A stretch of DNA of 64,000 nt, from the NCBI RefSeq assembly GCF_008761635.1, contig NZ_CP044344.1, forward strand, positions 3,782,001 to 3,846,000, in the 5' to 3' direction. The position numbers and the translations under genes were made by a program. This DNA is from Nocardioides cynanchi (GTDB lineage: Bacteria; Actinomycetota; Actinomycetes; Propionibacteriales; Nocardioidaceae). The notes below the pieces were generated by a model. That model made no database searches. It was not told the origin of the DNA and saw only the letters and a program-made list of their open reading frames with translations. Every line of letters begins with the position of its first letter. Within the stretch, counting starts at the first letter, position 1. Shown here piece after piece: positions 1-7,028 of the stretch.

Positions 1-80
1 GGGCAGCCTTCGCCCTGACCGTCAGCCTGGTCTGGATCTACACCAACCTGCTGCGGATCCTGGCGGTCATGCGCCGCTGA
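1..80 (+). CDS. C-terminal end of a probable Bax inhibitor-1/YccA family membrane protein (partial)
   Basis: Only the last 25 codons are in the window; the gene begins upstream and ends at TGA 78-80. The visible peptide is one hydrophobic segment followed by MRR. Its LTVSLVWIYTNLLRIL pattern resembles the last transmembrane helix of actinobacterial Bax inhibitor-1/YccA proteins, which end in an LVWLYLEILRLL-type helix plus a short basic tail. The family is a multi-helix membrane protein of uncertain role in bacteria. The end overlaps the stop codon of the convergent SGNH hydrolase gene by 14 bases. The family call rests on one helix and is tentative. Confidence 0.5.
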   Translation, partial: AAFALTVSLVWIYTNLLRILAVMRR

Positions 81-1068
81 CCTCGCGGTCGTCGTCGGGA
101 GAGTCCTCTGCGGAGGGGGCCTCTGGGACGGAGCGCAGCCGGGCCCGCCGGCGCAGCTCCACCCAGAGGCCCTTCTTGTCCCCGAGCTCGGTGCCCGGCG
201 TCTCGGCGGCGGCGACGGCCGCGGCGGCGACCGGCATCGTGCCCTCGCCGGGGGTACGACGGCGCGGCTCGTCGGCGCCGAAGCCCAGCGCGCTCAGGGC
301 GCTGGGCACCAGCACCTCGGCCAGGGCGCGATAGCCCTCCGCCGACGGGTGGAACTGGTCCGGCCCGAACAGCAGCGCCGGAGCGGCCGCGAAGTCGGGC
401 CCGAGGATCGAGCCGAGCGAGACTGCGACGCCGCCCGCCTCGACCGTGGCGATCGCCTGGGCGGCCGCGAGCCGCCGCGACCACGAGCGCGCCACCTGCT
501 TCAGCGGCGGGGGGATCGGCTTGACCGTGCCGAGGTCGGGGCAGGTGCCGACCAGCACCTTCGAGTCCGCCTCCAGGAGGCGGCGGACACCGTCGGCCAG
601 GTGCCGCACCGACTGGGAGGGCCGCACCTGGTGGGTCACGTCGTTGGCGCCGACCAGGATGATCGTGAGGTCCGGCTCGGTGAGCAGCGCACGGTCGATC
701 TGGCCGGCGAGGTCGGAGGACTGAGCCCCGATCCGGGCGAACGCCCGCAGGTGCACCCGCCGGTCGGCACCGGCCGCGATCCCGCTGGCCAGGTGTGCGC
801 CGGGGGTCTCGACCGCGCGGTCCACGCCGTACCCCGCCGCGCTGGAGTCGCCGAGCAGGGCCACCTTGATCGCGGGGCCGGGGCGGCCCCGGCCGTACCA
901 GCCGGTCGAGTCCGGTGGCGCCACGTCGGGGGCGTCGCCGATCGCGCGCCGGGCCAGGTTCGCCTCGGTGCGCAGCACGCCGTACAACCCGGCTCCGAGC
1001 ACGGAGAGACCACCGCCCCCGAACGCCGCGGCGGCGGCCAGCTTGCGTGCCGCAGCGGCCTTGCCCAT
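67..1068 (-). CDS. SGNH/GDSL-family hydrolase with N-terminal membrane anchor
   Basis: The 333-residue protein carries the diagnostic SGNH blocks. Block I is GDSSAAGYG (catalytic Ser near residue 75), block III is GAND at about 140-143, and block V is DQFH at about 237-240 with the catalytic Asp and His. An N-terminal hydrophobic stretch at about 12-32 suggests a membrane anchor or uncleaved signal, so the enzyme probably acts outside the membrane as an esterase or lipase; the substrate is unknown. The C-terminal tail (from about 265) is low-complexity, Ala- then Asp/Glu-rich. I chose ATG 1068 over the longer open frame to 1239 because the extension is low-complexity. A TAGGTT hexamer (minus strand, 1081-1076) also lies 7 bases before this ATG, which fits a leaderless transcript. 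Confidence 0.88.
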   Translation of the reverse strand: MGKAAAARKLAAAAAFGGGGLSVLGAGLYGVLRTEANLARRAIGDAPDVAPPDSTGWYGRGRPGPAIKVALLGDSSAAGYGVDRAVETPGAHLASGIAAGADRRVHLRAFARIGAQSSDLAGQIDRALLTEPDLTIILVGANDVTHQVRPSQSVRHLADGVRRLLEADSKVLVGTCPDLGTVKPIPPPLKQVARSWSRRLAAAQAIATVEAGGVAVSLGSILGPDFAAAPALLFGPDQFHPSAEGYRALAEVLVPSALSALGFGADEPRRRTPGEGTMPVAAAAVAAAETPGTELGDKKGLWVELRRRARLRSVPEAPSAEDSPDDDREVSGA

Positions 1069-1075
1069 GCCTGCC

Positions 1076-1081
1076 AACCTA
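1076..1081 (-). promoter_or_regulatory. -10 hexamer of a probable leaderless SGNH hydrolase transcript
   Basis: TAGGTT on the minus strand ends 7 bases before ATG 1068, and no Shine-Dalgarno sequence lies between them. Confidence 0.4.
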
Positions 1082-1254
1082 CCGATCCCGCCCCCGGGTG
1101 AACCCCCTCGGCCCTCCCCACCGGCGAGGGAGCCCTCGCGCGTGACTCGGCTCACGGCGCGATGTTGGAACGATCTAACACGCCCGAAACATTGACCGGG
1201 GAGAGTGATGACGACGGGCCGGACCGTGGCCCGCCCCACCGGAAGGAGCCCGAC

Positions 1255-1371
1255 ATGAACGGCACCACGATCCGCACGTTCGGCCGGCAGCTGCTGCGCC
1301 GCGCCAACGACTACACGCTCTGGGCGTTCAACCCCCAGCCGGAGCTCTCCAGCCGCTACTCGCGCGGCTGA
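1255..1371 (+). CDS. small hypothetical protein, 38 residues
   Basis: This ORF of 38 codons starts at ATG 1255 behind a strong Shine-Dalgarno sequence, GGAAGGAG, with about 6 bases of spacing. It ends 3 bases before the stop of the convergent methyltransferase gene. The peptide reads MNGTTIRTFGRQLLRRANDY and continues with an aromatic and Pro-rich stretch ending SRYSRG; there is no signal peptide or membrane segment. A basic amphipathic start (RQLLRRAN) is visible. Its function is unknown. The good ribosome site and position in an otherwise empty 300-base interval argue for a real gene. The frame stays open upstream to 1162, but that extension lacks a ribosome site. Confidence 0.5.
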   Translation: MNGTTIRTFGRQLLRRANDYTLWAFNPQPELSSRYSRG

Positions 1372-1374
1372 GGC

Positions 1375-2229
1375 TCAGCCCGGCGAGCCGTCCGGCCACC
1401 ACCCCTTCGTCAGCAGGGCGAGGTGGGTGACCCGCGGCTCCCGGGCCGGGCCGCGGCCCCGACCGCGGCCGAGAGCACGGCGGACCACCGCAGCCTCGTC
1501 CTCGAGGTGGACGCCGTCGAAGCCGCACCGCTCGCCGAGTCGCGCCAGCTCCTCGCCCGAGAGCGAGGTGATCCACGGCTCGCCCACCGCGGCGACCCGG
1601 GCAGCACGCTGCTTCTCCCACGCCCGGGCGAACACCGAGGCGCGAGGGTCCTGGGCCAGGTGGTCGAGCACCACGGCGCAGTGGGGCAGCCCGGCCAAGG
1701 TGCCCAGGGTGGCGGTGATCGCGTCGAGGGTGAGGTACGGCGTGACGCCGAGCCACCACACGAGGACCGGCCGGCTGACGTCCACGCACCCCGCCAGGAC
1801 CTCACCGAGATCGTCCTGCTCGAACTGCGTCGAGACGTGGGACACCGTGTCCGGCACCGCGATGCCGGCCGCCGACAGCCGCTCCAGCTTCCAGGCCTGG
1901 GTGGCGGGGTGGTCGATCTCGACCACGCGCAGACCGGGGTAGGGGTTGCGGTAGGCGAAGGTGTCCAGGCCGGCGCCCAGCACCACCAGCTGGTCGAGCC
2001 CCCGCGGCACCGCAGCTGCCAGCACCTCCTCGGCGTACCGCGACCGGGCGCAGACGAGCAGCCGCAGGCGGCGGTCGACGTCGAGGGCCCGCAGGTCGTC
2101 CTCGGGCTCGCCGACGATCCTGACCGCGAGCGGGTCGCGCAGGACGCTGCCGCCCTCGAGCAGCTGGTGGGTGGCCCGGAAGCGGGCGGTCGCCAGGGCC
2201 GTCAGGCTGGCTGGGCTGTCGGCGTCCAC
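1375..2229 (-). CDS. class I SAM-dependent methyltransferase, TIGR00027/LCM-like
   Basis: The 284-residue protein belongs to the actinobacterial putative SAM methyltransferase group related to leucine carboxyl methyltransferases. The SAM-binding Rossmann start VVLGAGLDTFAYR lies near residue 95, followed by the acidic ribose-binding strand VEIDHPATQAWK. The motif VLVWWLGVTPYL is typical of this family. The substrate is not known. GTG 2229 is chosen because the upstream frame is antisense to cbs and because the hexamer AAGAAT (minus strand, 2241-2236) stands 6 bases before it, consistent with a leaderless start. It is divergent from cbs across 54 bases. Confidence 0.85.
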   Translation of the reverse strand: MDADSPASLTALATARFRATHQLLEGGSVLRDPLAVRIVGEPEDDLRALDVDRRLRLLVCARSRYAEEVLAAAVPRGLDQLVVLGAGLDTFAYRNPYPGLRVVEIDHPATQAWKLERLSAAGIAVPDTVSHVSTQFEQDDLGEVLAGCVDVSRPVLVWWLGVTPYLTLDAITATLGTLAGLPHCAVVLDHLAQDPRASVFARAWEKQRAARVAAVGEPWITSLSGEELARLGERCGFDGVHLEDEAAVVRRALGRGRGRGPAREPRVTHLALLTKGWWPDGSPG

Positions 2230-2235
2230 GCGGTC

Positions 2236-2241
2236 ATTCTT
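2236..2241 (-). promoter_or_regulatory. -10 hexamer of a probable leaderless methyltransferase transcript
   Basis: AAGAAT on the minus strand is 6 bases before GTG 2229. It shares the 54-base divergent region with the cbs promoter. Confidence 0.35.
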
Positions 2242-2271
2242 GCCGATGCGGAGGCGGCGTCGGGGCGCGGA

Positions 2272-2277
2272 TATCGT
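2272..2277 (+). promoter_or_regulatory. -10 hexamer of a probable leaderless cbs transcript
   Basis: TATCGT lies 6 bases before ATG 2284, with no Shine-Dalgarno sequence between, so transcription probably starts at or next to the start codon. Confidence 0.45.
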
Positions 2278-2283
2278 GCCCGC

Positions 2284-3678
2284 ATGGAGTACGTGGAGTC
2301 GCTGCTGGACCTGGTCGGCCACACCCCGCTGGTGCGGCTGAACCGCACCCTCGACCTGCCGGAGGGTGCGGCCGGCCCGCTGGTGCTGGCCAAGGTGGAG
2401 TACCTCAACCCCGGTGGCTCGGTGAAGGACCGGATCGCCTCGCGGATGATCGACGCCGCCGAGGCCTCCGGCGCCCTCCAGCCCGGCGGCACGATCGTCG
2501 AGCCGACCTCCGGCAACACCGGGGTCGGGCTGGCGATGGTCGCCCAGGCGCGCGGCTACAAGTGCGTCTTCGTGTGCCCCGACAAGGTCAGCGAGGACAA
2601 GCGCAACGTGCTCAAGGCGTACGGCGCCGAGGTGGTGGTCTGCCCGACCGCGGTCGCCCCGGAGCACCCCGACTCCTACTACAACGTGAGCGACCGGCTG
2701 TCGAAGGTGCCGGGTGCCTGGAAGCCCGACCAGTACTCCAACCCCCACAACCCCCGCTCCCACTACGAGACGACCGGCCCGGAGATCTGGGAGCAGACCG
2801 AGGGCCGGATCACGCACTTCGTCTGCGGCATGGGCACCGGCGGCACGATCAGCGGGGTCGGTCGCTACCTGAAGGAGCAGAACCCCGCGATCCAGGTGAT
2901 CGGTGCCGACCCGGCCGGCTCGGTCTACTCGGGTGGCAGCGGCCGGCCCTACCTCGTCGAGGGCGTCGGCGAGGACTTCTGGCCCGAGACCTACGACCGG
3001 TCGGTGGCCGACCGCGTGATCGAGGTCTCCGACGCCGACTCGTTCGCCTTCACCCGTCGCCTGGCCCGTGAGGAGGCGATGCTGGTCGGCGGTTCGTCCG
3101 GAATGGCCGCCTACGCCGCCCGTCAGGTGGCGCACGAGCTGGCCGGCACGCCGGAGGGTGAGGACGCCGTGGTCGTCGTACTCCTGCCGGACTCGGGGCG
3201 CGGCTACCTGACCAAGGTGTTCAACGACGAGTGGCTGGCGCAGTACGGCTTCGCCACCGGCGCCGACTCACCGGACCAGACGGTCGGCGAGGTGCTGCGC
3301 GCCAAGTCCGGGGCGATGCCCGACCTCGTGCACACCCACCCCGGCGAGACCATCGCCGAGGCGGTGGCGATCCTCCAGGAGTACAGCGTCTCCCAGATGC
3401 CGGTGGTCCGGGCCGAGCCCCCGATCGTGGCGGCCGAGGTGGCCGGGTCGGTCTCCGAGCGGACCTTGCTCGAGGCGCTCTTCACCGGGGCCGCGCACCT
3501 GACCGACCAGGTGGAGGACCACATGTCGCCGCCGCTGCCGACGATCGGCTCCACGGAGTCGGCCCGCGACGCCGTGGCGCTGCTCGAGGACGCCGACGCC
3601 GTCCTGGTGCACGAGGACGGCAAGCCGGTCGGCGTCCTGACCCGCCACGACCTCCTCACCTTCCTCGCCGGAGCCTGA
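2284..3678 (+). CDS. cbs: cystathionine beta-synthase
   Basis: This PLP enzyme condenses serine and homocysteine to cystathionine, the first step of transsulfuration toward cysteine. The 464-residue protein has the beta-family PLP fold: the lysine that binds PLP is in NPGGSVKDR (Lys48), and the phosphate-contacting EPTSGNTGVG loop follows at about 73-83. From about residue 335 come two CBS domains, ending with GVLTRHDLLTFL. This is the architecture of actinobacterial Cbs such as M. tuberculosis Rv1077, without the N-terminal heme region of the animal enzyme. ATG 2284 gives the correct N-terminus (MEYVESLLDLVGHTPLVRL). The possible partner metB is about 40 kb away at 43855. A strong inverted repeat follows the stop codon. 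Confidence 0.95.
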   Translation: MEYVESLLDLVGHTPLVRLNRTLDLPEGAAGPLVLAKVEYLNPGGSVKDRIASRMIDAAEASGALQPGGTIVEPTSGNTGVGLAMVAQARGYKCVFVCPDKVSEDKRNVLKAYGAEVVVCPTAVAPEHPDSYYNVSDRLSKVPGAWKPDQYSNPHNPRSHYETTGPEIWEQTEGRITHFVCGMGTGGTISGVGRYLKEQNPAIQVIGADPAGSVYSGGSGRPYLVEGVGEDFWPETYDRSVADRVIEVSDADSFAFTRRLAREEAMLVGGSSGMAAYAARQVAHELAGTPEGEDAVVVVLLPDSGRGYLTKVFNDEWLAQYGFATGADSPDQTVGEVLRAKSGAMPDLVHTHPGETIAEAVAILQEYSVSQMPVVRAEPPIVAAEVAGSVSERTLLEALFTGAAHLTDQVEDHMSPPLPTIGSTESARDAVALLEDADAVLVHEDGKPVGVLTRHDLLTFLAGA

Positions 3679-3710
3679 GCCCACCTCGCCCGGCGCCTGG
3701 GGCAGCGGTT

Positions 3711-3746
3711 CGCTGGCACGACGTGTGGCGGGATGGCGTGCCAGCG
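3711..3746. terminator. strong hairpin downstream of cbs
   Basis: CGCTGGCACG (3711-3720) and CGTGCCAGCG (3737-3746) form perfect 10-bp arms around a 16-base loop, and flanking GGT/ACC extends the stem with one bulge. It lies 33 bases after the cbs stop and has no U-tract, so it is either an actinobacterial-style terminator or a copy of a dispersed palindrome. Confidence 0.45.
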
Positions 3747-3857
3747 ACCCCTGACCCCGGACTTGTGAGTGCGTTCACACGGGCCCGGGGAAGCGGAGGA
3801 CGAGCTGAGTTGTTCCTCTGCTACCCCCCCTGATGGTCGAAGTCCAGTAAGGCAGCC

Positions 3858-4220
3858 GTGACCCAGCAGCACCGCCCCATCGCGACACCGGCGCGTCGTC
3901 CCCGACACCTGATGGACCCGGACAACCTGCAACGCCCCAGCGCGAGCGACATGTCCCTGACCAAGGTGCAGCAGTGGGTCCTGTCCGTGCTGGCAGTCAC
4001 CACCATCCTGCACCTCGCGGCCGGGTTGGTGGTCGCGGCCGTGTTCGCTCCCGACTCGCGCCCCGACGCCCAGATCGGACTGAACATCCTGGCGGGGGTG
4101 ACCGCCGTGGGGGCGGTGGCCGCCGGCAGGGGAATTCACGACAGGAACCCGCTCAGCTGGTGGCTCCTGCTCGGGGTCGTGGTCACGCCGATCGGGCTCT
4201 GTCTGACGCTCGGAAGCTGA
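3858..4220 (+). CDS. small membrane protein of unknown function
   Basis: The reading frame of 120 codons has three hydrophobic segments: QQWVLSVLAVTTILHLAAGLV, then LNILAGVTAVGAVAAG, then WWLLLGVVVTPIGLCLTL. The start is uncertain. GTG 3858 has a weak AAGG ribosome site; ATG 3912 (MDPDNLQRPS) or ATG 3951 (MSLTKVQQWV) would give a 102- or 89-residue protein starting close to the first helix. No catalytic motif is visible and I cannot assign a family. The gene stands alone, with the cbs-side hairpin upstream and an AraC regulator gene downstream in the same direction. Confidence 0.6.
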   Translation: MTQQHRPIATPARRPRHLMDPDNLQRPSASDMSLTKVQQWVLSVLAVTTILHLAAGLVVAAVFAPDSRPDAQIGLNILAGVTAVGAVAAGRGIHDRNPLSWWLLLGVVVTPIGLCLTLGS

Positions 4221-4252
4221 GGCCCGGGCCGTGTCTCACCGGTGGATCGCCG

Positions 4253-4269
4253 TGCACCCAGTGGGTGCA
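4253..4269. promoter_or_regulatory. 17-bp palindrome upstream of the araC-type gene
   Basis: TGCACCCAGTGGGTGCA is a perfect inverted repeat with 8-base arms around one central base. It lies 86 bases before the start of the AraC-type regulator and 32 bases after the preceding stop codon, so it may be an operator. AraC proteins usually bind direct repeats, so another regulator is possible. Confidence 0.4.
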
Positions 4270-4355
4270 GCGTGTTTACGTGAGGTCGTTGGCTCGTTGG
4301 GCGACGTAGCCTGGAAGCGAACGGCATACGGGTCGCACTCGTGGGGGAGGCCAGG

Positions 4356-5390
4356 ATGACTGATCAGCCCTCGGGCCGCGGCAGTCGCGCACATGGCCAG
4401 GCGAGGCAGTCGGACGGCGGCGCCGGCCCAGCACACGAAGCTTTCACCATCGCTCAGGCGACCGACCCCGAAGAGGCGGAGGCCCTACTGGCGGGCGTCT
4501 ACCTACCGAACCGGCTCCACCTCGCCCCGGGCGAGACGGTCGACCTGAACCTGACATCGGTCAGGTTCGGCACCTCGACCGTCGGCCGGCTCGGGTATGG
4601 GCGGGACGTCCGCTTGTCGACCGGTGAGGCGCAACAGTTCCACTTCAACGTCCCGTTGACCGGGCACGCCGTATCGACCTCTGGGGCGAGGGAGTCACTC
4701 GCCACGGTGCCTGGCCAAGGAACGGCCTTCCCCCCGGGCAGCCCGGCCCAGATCGAGTGGAGCAACGACTGCGTGCAGATGTGTCTGATGGTCCCCCGGG
4801 CCACGTTGGAGTCCGAGCTCGACCAGCTGCTCCCCGGATCGGCGACACGTCCGCTGGTGTTCGAGTCCGCGATGGACTTGGAGGCGTCCGCCGGCGGCTC
4901 CCTGGACGACTGGCTCCGCCTGGTCGACCGTGAGCTCGATCGGCCCGAGGGCCTGGCGGCGCACCCTCTTGCCGGTCGGAACATGGAGCGGATGCTGCTC
5001 GACGCCCTGCTGCTCAGCCAGCCCCACAACTACCACGAGCAGCTCCATGCGCCGGTGCGGGCGGCTCCGGCCCGCCCGATAGCCCAAGCCGTGCGCATTC
5101 TCCAGGATCGAGCCGACGAACCTTGGTCGATCTCGACCCTGGCGCTGGAGGTGCACCTGAGCGTGCGCGCGGTACAAGAAGGGTTCCAACGCCACGTCGG
5201 GACACCTCCGATGGCCTACCTCCGACAGGTTCGGCTGCGCAGGGTGCACGAGGAGCTCCGTCGCGCGGACCCCGGCAGCACGACCGTTGGGGCCGTCGCC
5301 ATGCGCTGGGGCTTCCTGCACATGAGCCGCTTCGCTGCGGCCTACCGCGAGGCGTTCGGACAGGCGCCGTCCCAGACCCTTTCCCGGTAG
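4356..5390 (+). CDS. AraC-family transcriptional regulator
   Basis: The 344-residue protein has an N-terminal sensor-like domain of the AraC_binding_2 type (about 40-215; LNLTSVRFGTSTVGRLGYG and FHFNVPLTGHA are typical). A C-terminal AraC double helix-turn-helix (about 240-344) follows. HTH 1 includes WSISTLALEVHLSVRAVQEGF and the second contains WGFLHMSRFAAAYREAFGQ with the conserved family ending Q-A-P-S-Q. ATG 4356 was chosen because GGGGGAGG stands 6 bases upstream; the frame also opens at 4341. No catabolic or transport genes adjoin it, so its targets cannot be named. Confidence 0.88.
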   Translation: MTDQPSGRGSRAHGQARQSDGGAGPAHEAFTIAQATDPEEAEALLAGVYLPNRLHLAPGETVDLNLTSVRFGTSTVGRLGYGRDVRLSTGEAQQFHFNVPLTGHAVSTSGARESLATVPGQGTAFPPGSPAQIEWSNDCVQMCLMVPRATLESELDQLLPGSATRPLVFESAMDLEASAGGSLDDWLRLVDRELDRPEGLAAHPLAGRNMERMLLDALLLSQPHNYHEQLHAPVRAAPARPIAQAVRILQDRADEPWSISTLALEVHLSVRAVQEGFQRHVGTPPMAYLRQVRLRRVHEELRRADPGSTTVGAVAMRWGFLHMSRFAAAYREAFGQAPSQTLSR

Positions 5391-5530
5391 GAGCACGCGT
5401 CCAGGGTCGCGCGGCTCCGTCGACGGCCCGGAATCGCGCCGAGGAGCGCCACCCCGGCGGCGACGGGACCGGGGGAGTCCCGCAGGGGGGTTGCCTGCCG
5501 GGGCGGCGCGGTTCGGGGGCGGGCGGCGCC

Positions 5531-5791
5531 CTAGTCGTCGCCCGGTGAGAGACGTGGCGCCCCGGCGCGGGACCGGTCCCAGCAGGCCCTCAGACGCGCC
5601 TCGGTGTCGGCCGACAGCTGGGTCATCCGCGTCCTCTTCTCGCGCAGCTCCTCGCGACGGTCGGGATCGGAGCAGCTCTCGAGCTCGCGGTCGAGGACCT
5701 CCAGCTGCCACGCCAGACCGCGGTGAGCCCGCACCAGCTCCTGACTCTCCAGCTTGTAGCGCGACACCGCGGCTGGTTCCCGATCAACCAT
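5531..5791 (-). CDS. small coiled-coil hypothetical protein
   Basis: This 86-residue ORF starts at ATG 5791 behind a clear Shine-Dalgarno sequence (GGAAGGA, about 5 bases away). The product is highly charged and predicted helical. The heptad-like stretch covering LEVLDRELESC and DRREELREKRTRM suggests a short coiled coil. No membrane segment, signal or known motif is seen. It is transcribed toward the end of the araC-type gene and away from the conserved hypothetical gene at 5982. Function is unknown; the ribosome site makes it likely to be real. Confidence 0.6.
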   Translation of the reverse strand: MVDREPAAVSRYKLESQELVRAHRGLAWQLEVLDRELESCSDPDRREELREKRTRMTQLSADTEARLRACWDRSRAGAPRLSPGDD

Positions 5792-5981
5792 CAGATTCCT
5801 TCCGGACGAGATCAGCGAACCCGAGCTCGCTCCACCCATGAAGCAACAGATCCCGGGACGAGGCACGGCGAAACCGCGCATCACGCGCGCAGCGGACATC
5901 GACCCGCGCTCCTCGGCTATCGCGAACCTCAGGTCGCGGGGTCTGCCGGTCCCGGCGGTGTCGCTTTGGTTGCATGGGCGC

Positions 5982-6650
5982 ATGAGTGACGCAGTGACCG
6001 AGGCACTGTCCGCCGCCAGAGCGGCCCACGCGGCTGCCGTCGAGGCTCTGCTCCGCGCCGAGGACGCGGCCCGGGCGAGCGGGGTCGAGGTGCGGCTCCC
6101 GGTGATCGACGAGCTGACCGTGAAGCGGGTCAACGTGGTCGAGGACGACGGCACCCTGCGGATCGTGATCGGCAACTCCACCCACGGCAGGCAGATCCCG
6201 GTGCGTGGCCGCCTGGTAGCACACCCTGGCCGCACCCCGTCCGCAGGCCTGCTGTTCGTCAACGACGAGGGCACCGAGTGCGGGGGCCTGGAGTACCGAG
6301 GCGGGCGTGGTGCGGACGGCACGCAGCAGTCGGGCTACCTGACCGTCGACGACTACGAGCAGAACGAGAGTCTGCGACTCGGGATGGTGCAGGCTGGTCG
6401 GTCGTCGCAGAAGTTCCTGGAGTTCGTCGACCGGCCCGGCTGGTCGATCGCCGACGTGGTCGACGGCGCGGAGCCCGGCCCCGGGGAGTCCCACACCCGG
6501 TTGCGGCTGGCCCGCGAGGAGGACGGCTCGGTCGGGCTGGTGCTCCGGGACGGCGAGGGCCGCGACCGGCTGCGGCTCGTCGTACCGGCAGAAGGGGAAC
6601 CGGTCGTCGAAGTCCTCGACGGGGAGGGCGTCGCTCGGTCGCTGCTCTGA
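5982..6650 (+). CDS. conserved hypothetical protein (RVNVVEDDGTLR family)
   Basis: The 222-residue protein belongs to a widespread bacterial family of unknown function. I recognise its order of blocks: VKRVNVVEDDGTLRIVIGN, then a GR/HPGR region, then AGLLFVNDEGTECGGLEY, and a distal GWSIADVV-like segment. It starts with a short Ala-rich helix (MSDAVTEALSAARAAHAAAV). ATG 5982 begins this helix. The frame is open to 5838, but the extra residues are low-complexity and lack conservation features. No membrane or export signal is present. It stands alone upstream of the arsR-type operon. The family name is from memory of its sequence pattern; no biochemical role is known to me. Confidence 0.75.
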   Translation: MSDAVTEALSAARAAHAAAVEALLRAEDAARASGVEVRLPVIDELTVKRVNVVEDDGTLRIVIGNSTHGRQIPVRGRLVAHPGRTPSAGLLFVNDEGTECGGLEYRGGRGADGTQQSGYLTVDDYEQNESLRLGMVQAGRSSQKFLEFVDRPGWSIADVVDGAEPGPGESHTRLRLAREEDGSVGLVLRDGEGRDRLRLVVPAEGEPVVEVLDGEGVARSLL

Positions 6651-6654
6651 CCTA

Positions 6655-6683
6655 TTGCGAAAAGCGTTAGTGGTGGCTAACGT
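6655..6683 (+). promoter_or_regulatory. promoter with overlapping operator for the arsR-type operon
   Basis: A -35-like TTGCGA (6655-6660) and a -10-like TAACGT (6678-6683) are separated by exactly 17 bases, and the -10 ends 6 bases before ATG 6690, so the mRNA should be leaderless. The inverted repeat CGTTAG-N6-CTAACG (6665-6682) covers the spacer and most of the -10, as expected for an autorepressing ArsR-type operator. Confidence 0.6.
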
Positions 6684-6689
6684 ATTGCC

Positions 6690-7028
6690 ATGACCGACGC
6701 GTTGGCAGCGGCGGCGGAACCCACCCGACGCCGCATCCTCCAGCTGCTCGCGCGCGGCCCTCAGTACGCCGGCCAGATCGCGGGGCACTTCGACGTCACC
6801 CGATCGGCCGTCAGCCAGCACCTCGGGGTGCTCGCCGAGGCCGGGCTGGTCGTGGGCGAGCGGCAGGGGCGGCAGCGCCTCTACCGGATCGACCCGAGCG
6901 GGATCGCCCGGCTCCAGGCCGAGATCTCGTCCTTCTGGACCGCCGAGCTCGACGAGCTCGTCCGCGACGCGCACCACCTGAGCCGCCGCGAGCATCACCC
7001 CAGCACCGCTACCGAGGAGACACCATGA
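6690..7028 (+). CDS. ArsR-family winged-helix transcriptional repressor
   Basis: The 112-residue protein is a compact winged helix. The start MTDALAAAAEPTRRRILQLL and the recognition helix region FDVTRSAVSQHLGVLAEAGLV followed by the wing GERQGRQRLYRID are typical of ArsR/SmtB proteins. It lacks the metal-binding ELCVCDL motif, so it belongs with the non-metal ArsR repressors commonly paired with SRPBCC/AHSA1 genes. It overlaps the next gene by 4 bases (ATGA), so the two are translationally coupled. Autoregulation is suggested by the palindrome that overlaps its promoter. The effector is not predictable. Confidence 0.92.
   Translation: MTDALAAAAEPTRRRILQLLARGPQYAGQIAGHFDVTRSAVSQHLGVLAEAGLVVGERQGRQRLYRIDPSGIARLQAEISSFWTAELDELVRDAHHLSRREHHPSTATEETP

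Noticed and set aside
1423..2283. Long upstream extension of the cbs frame
   Set aside because: It is antisense to the methyltransferase; the family start and the -10 hexamer both point to ATG 2284.
5465..5481. GGGAC...GTCCC inverted repeat after the araC-type gene
   Set aside because: The half-site spacing (7 bases) is wrong for a DevR box and it lies between convergent gene ends.
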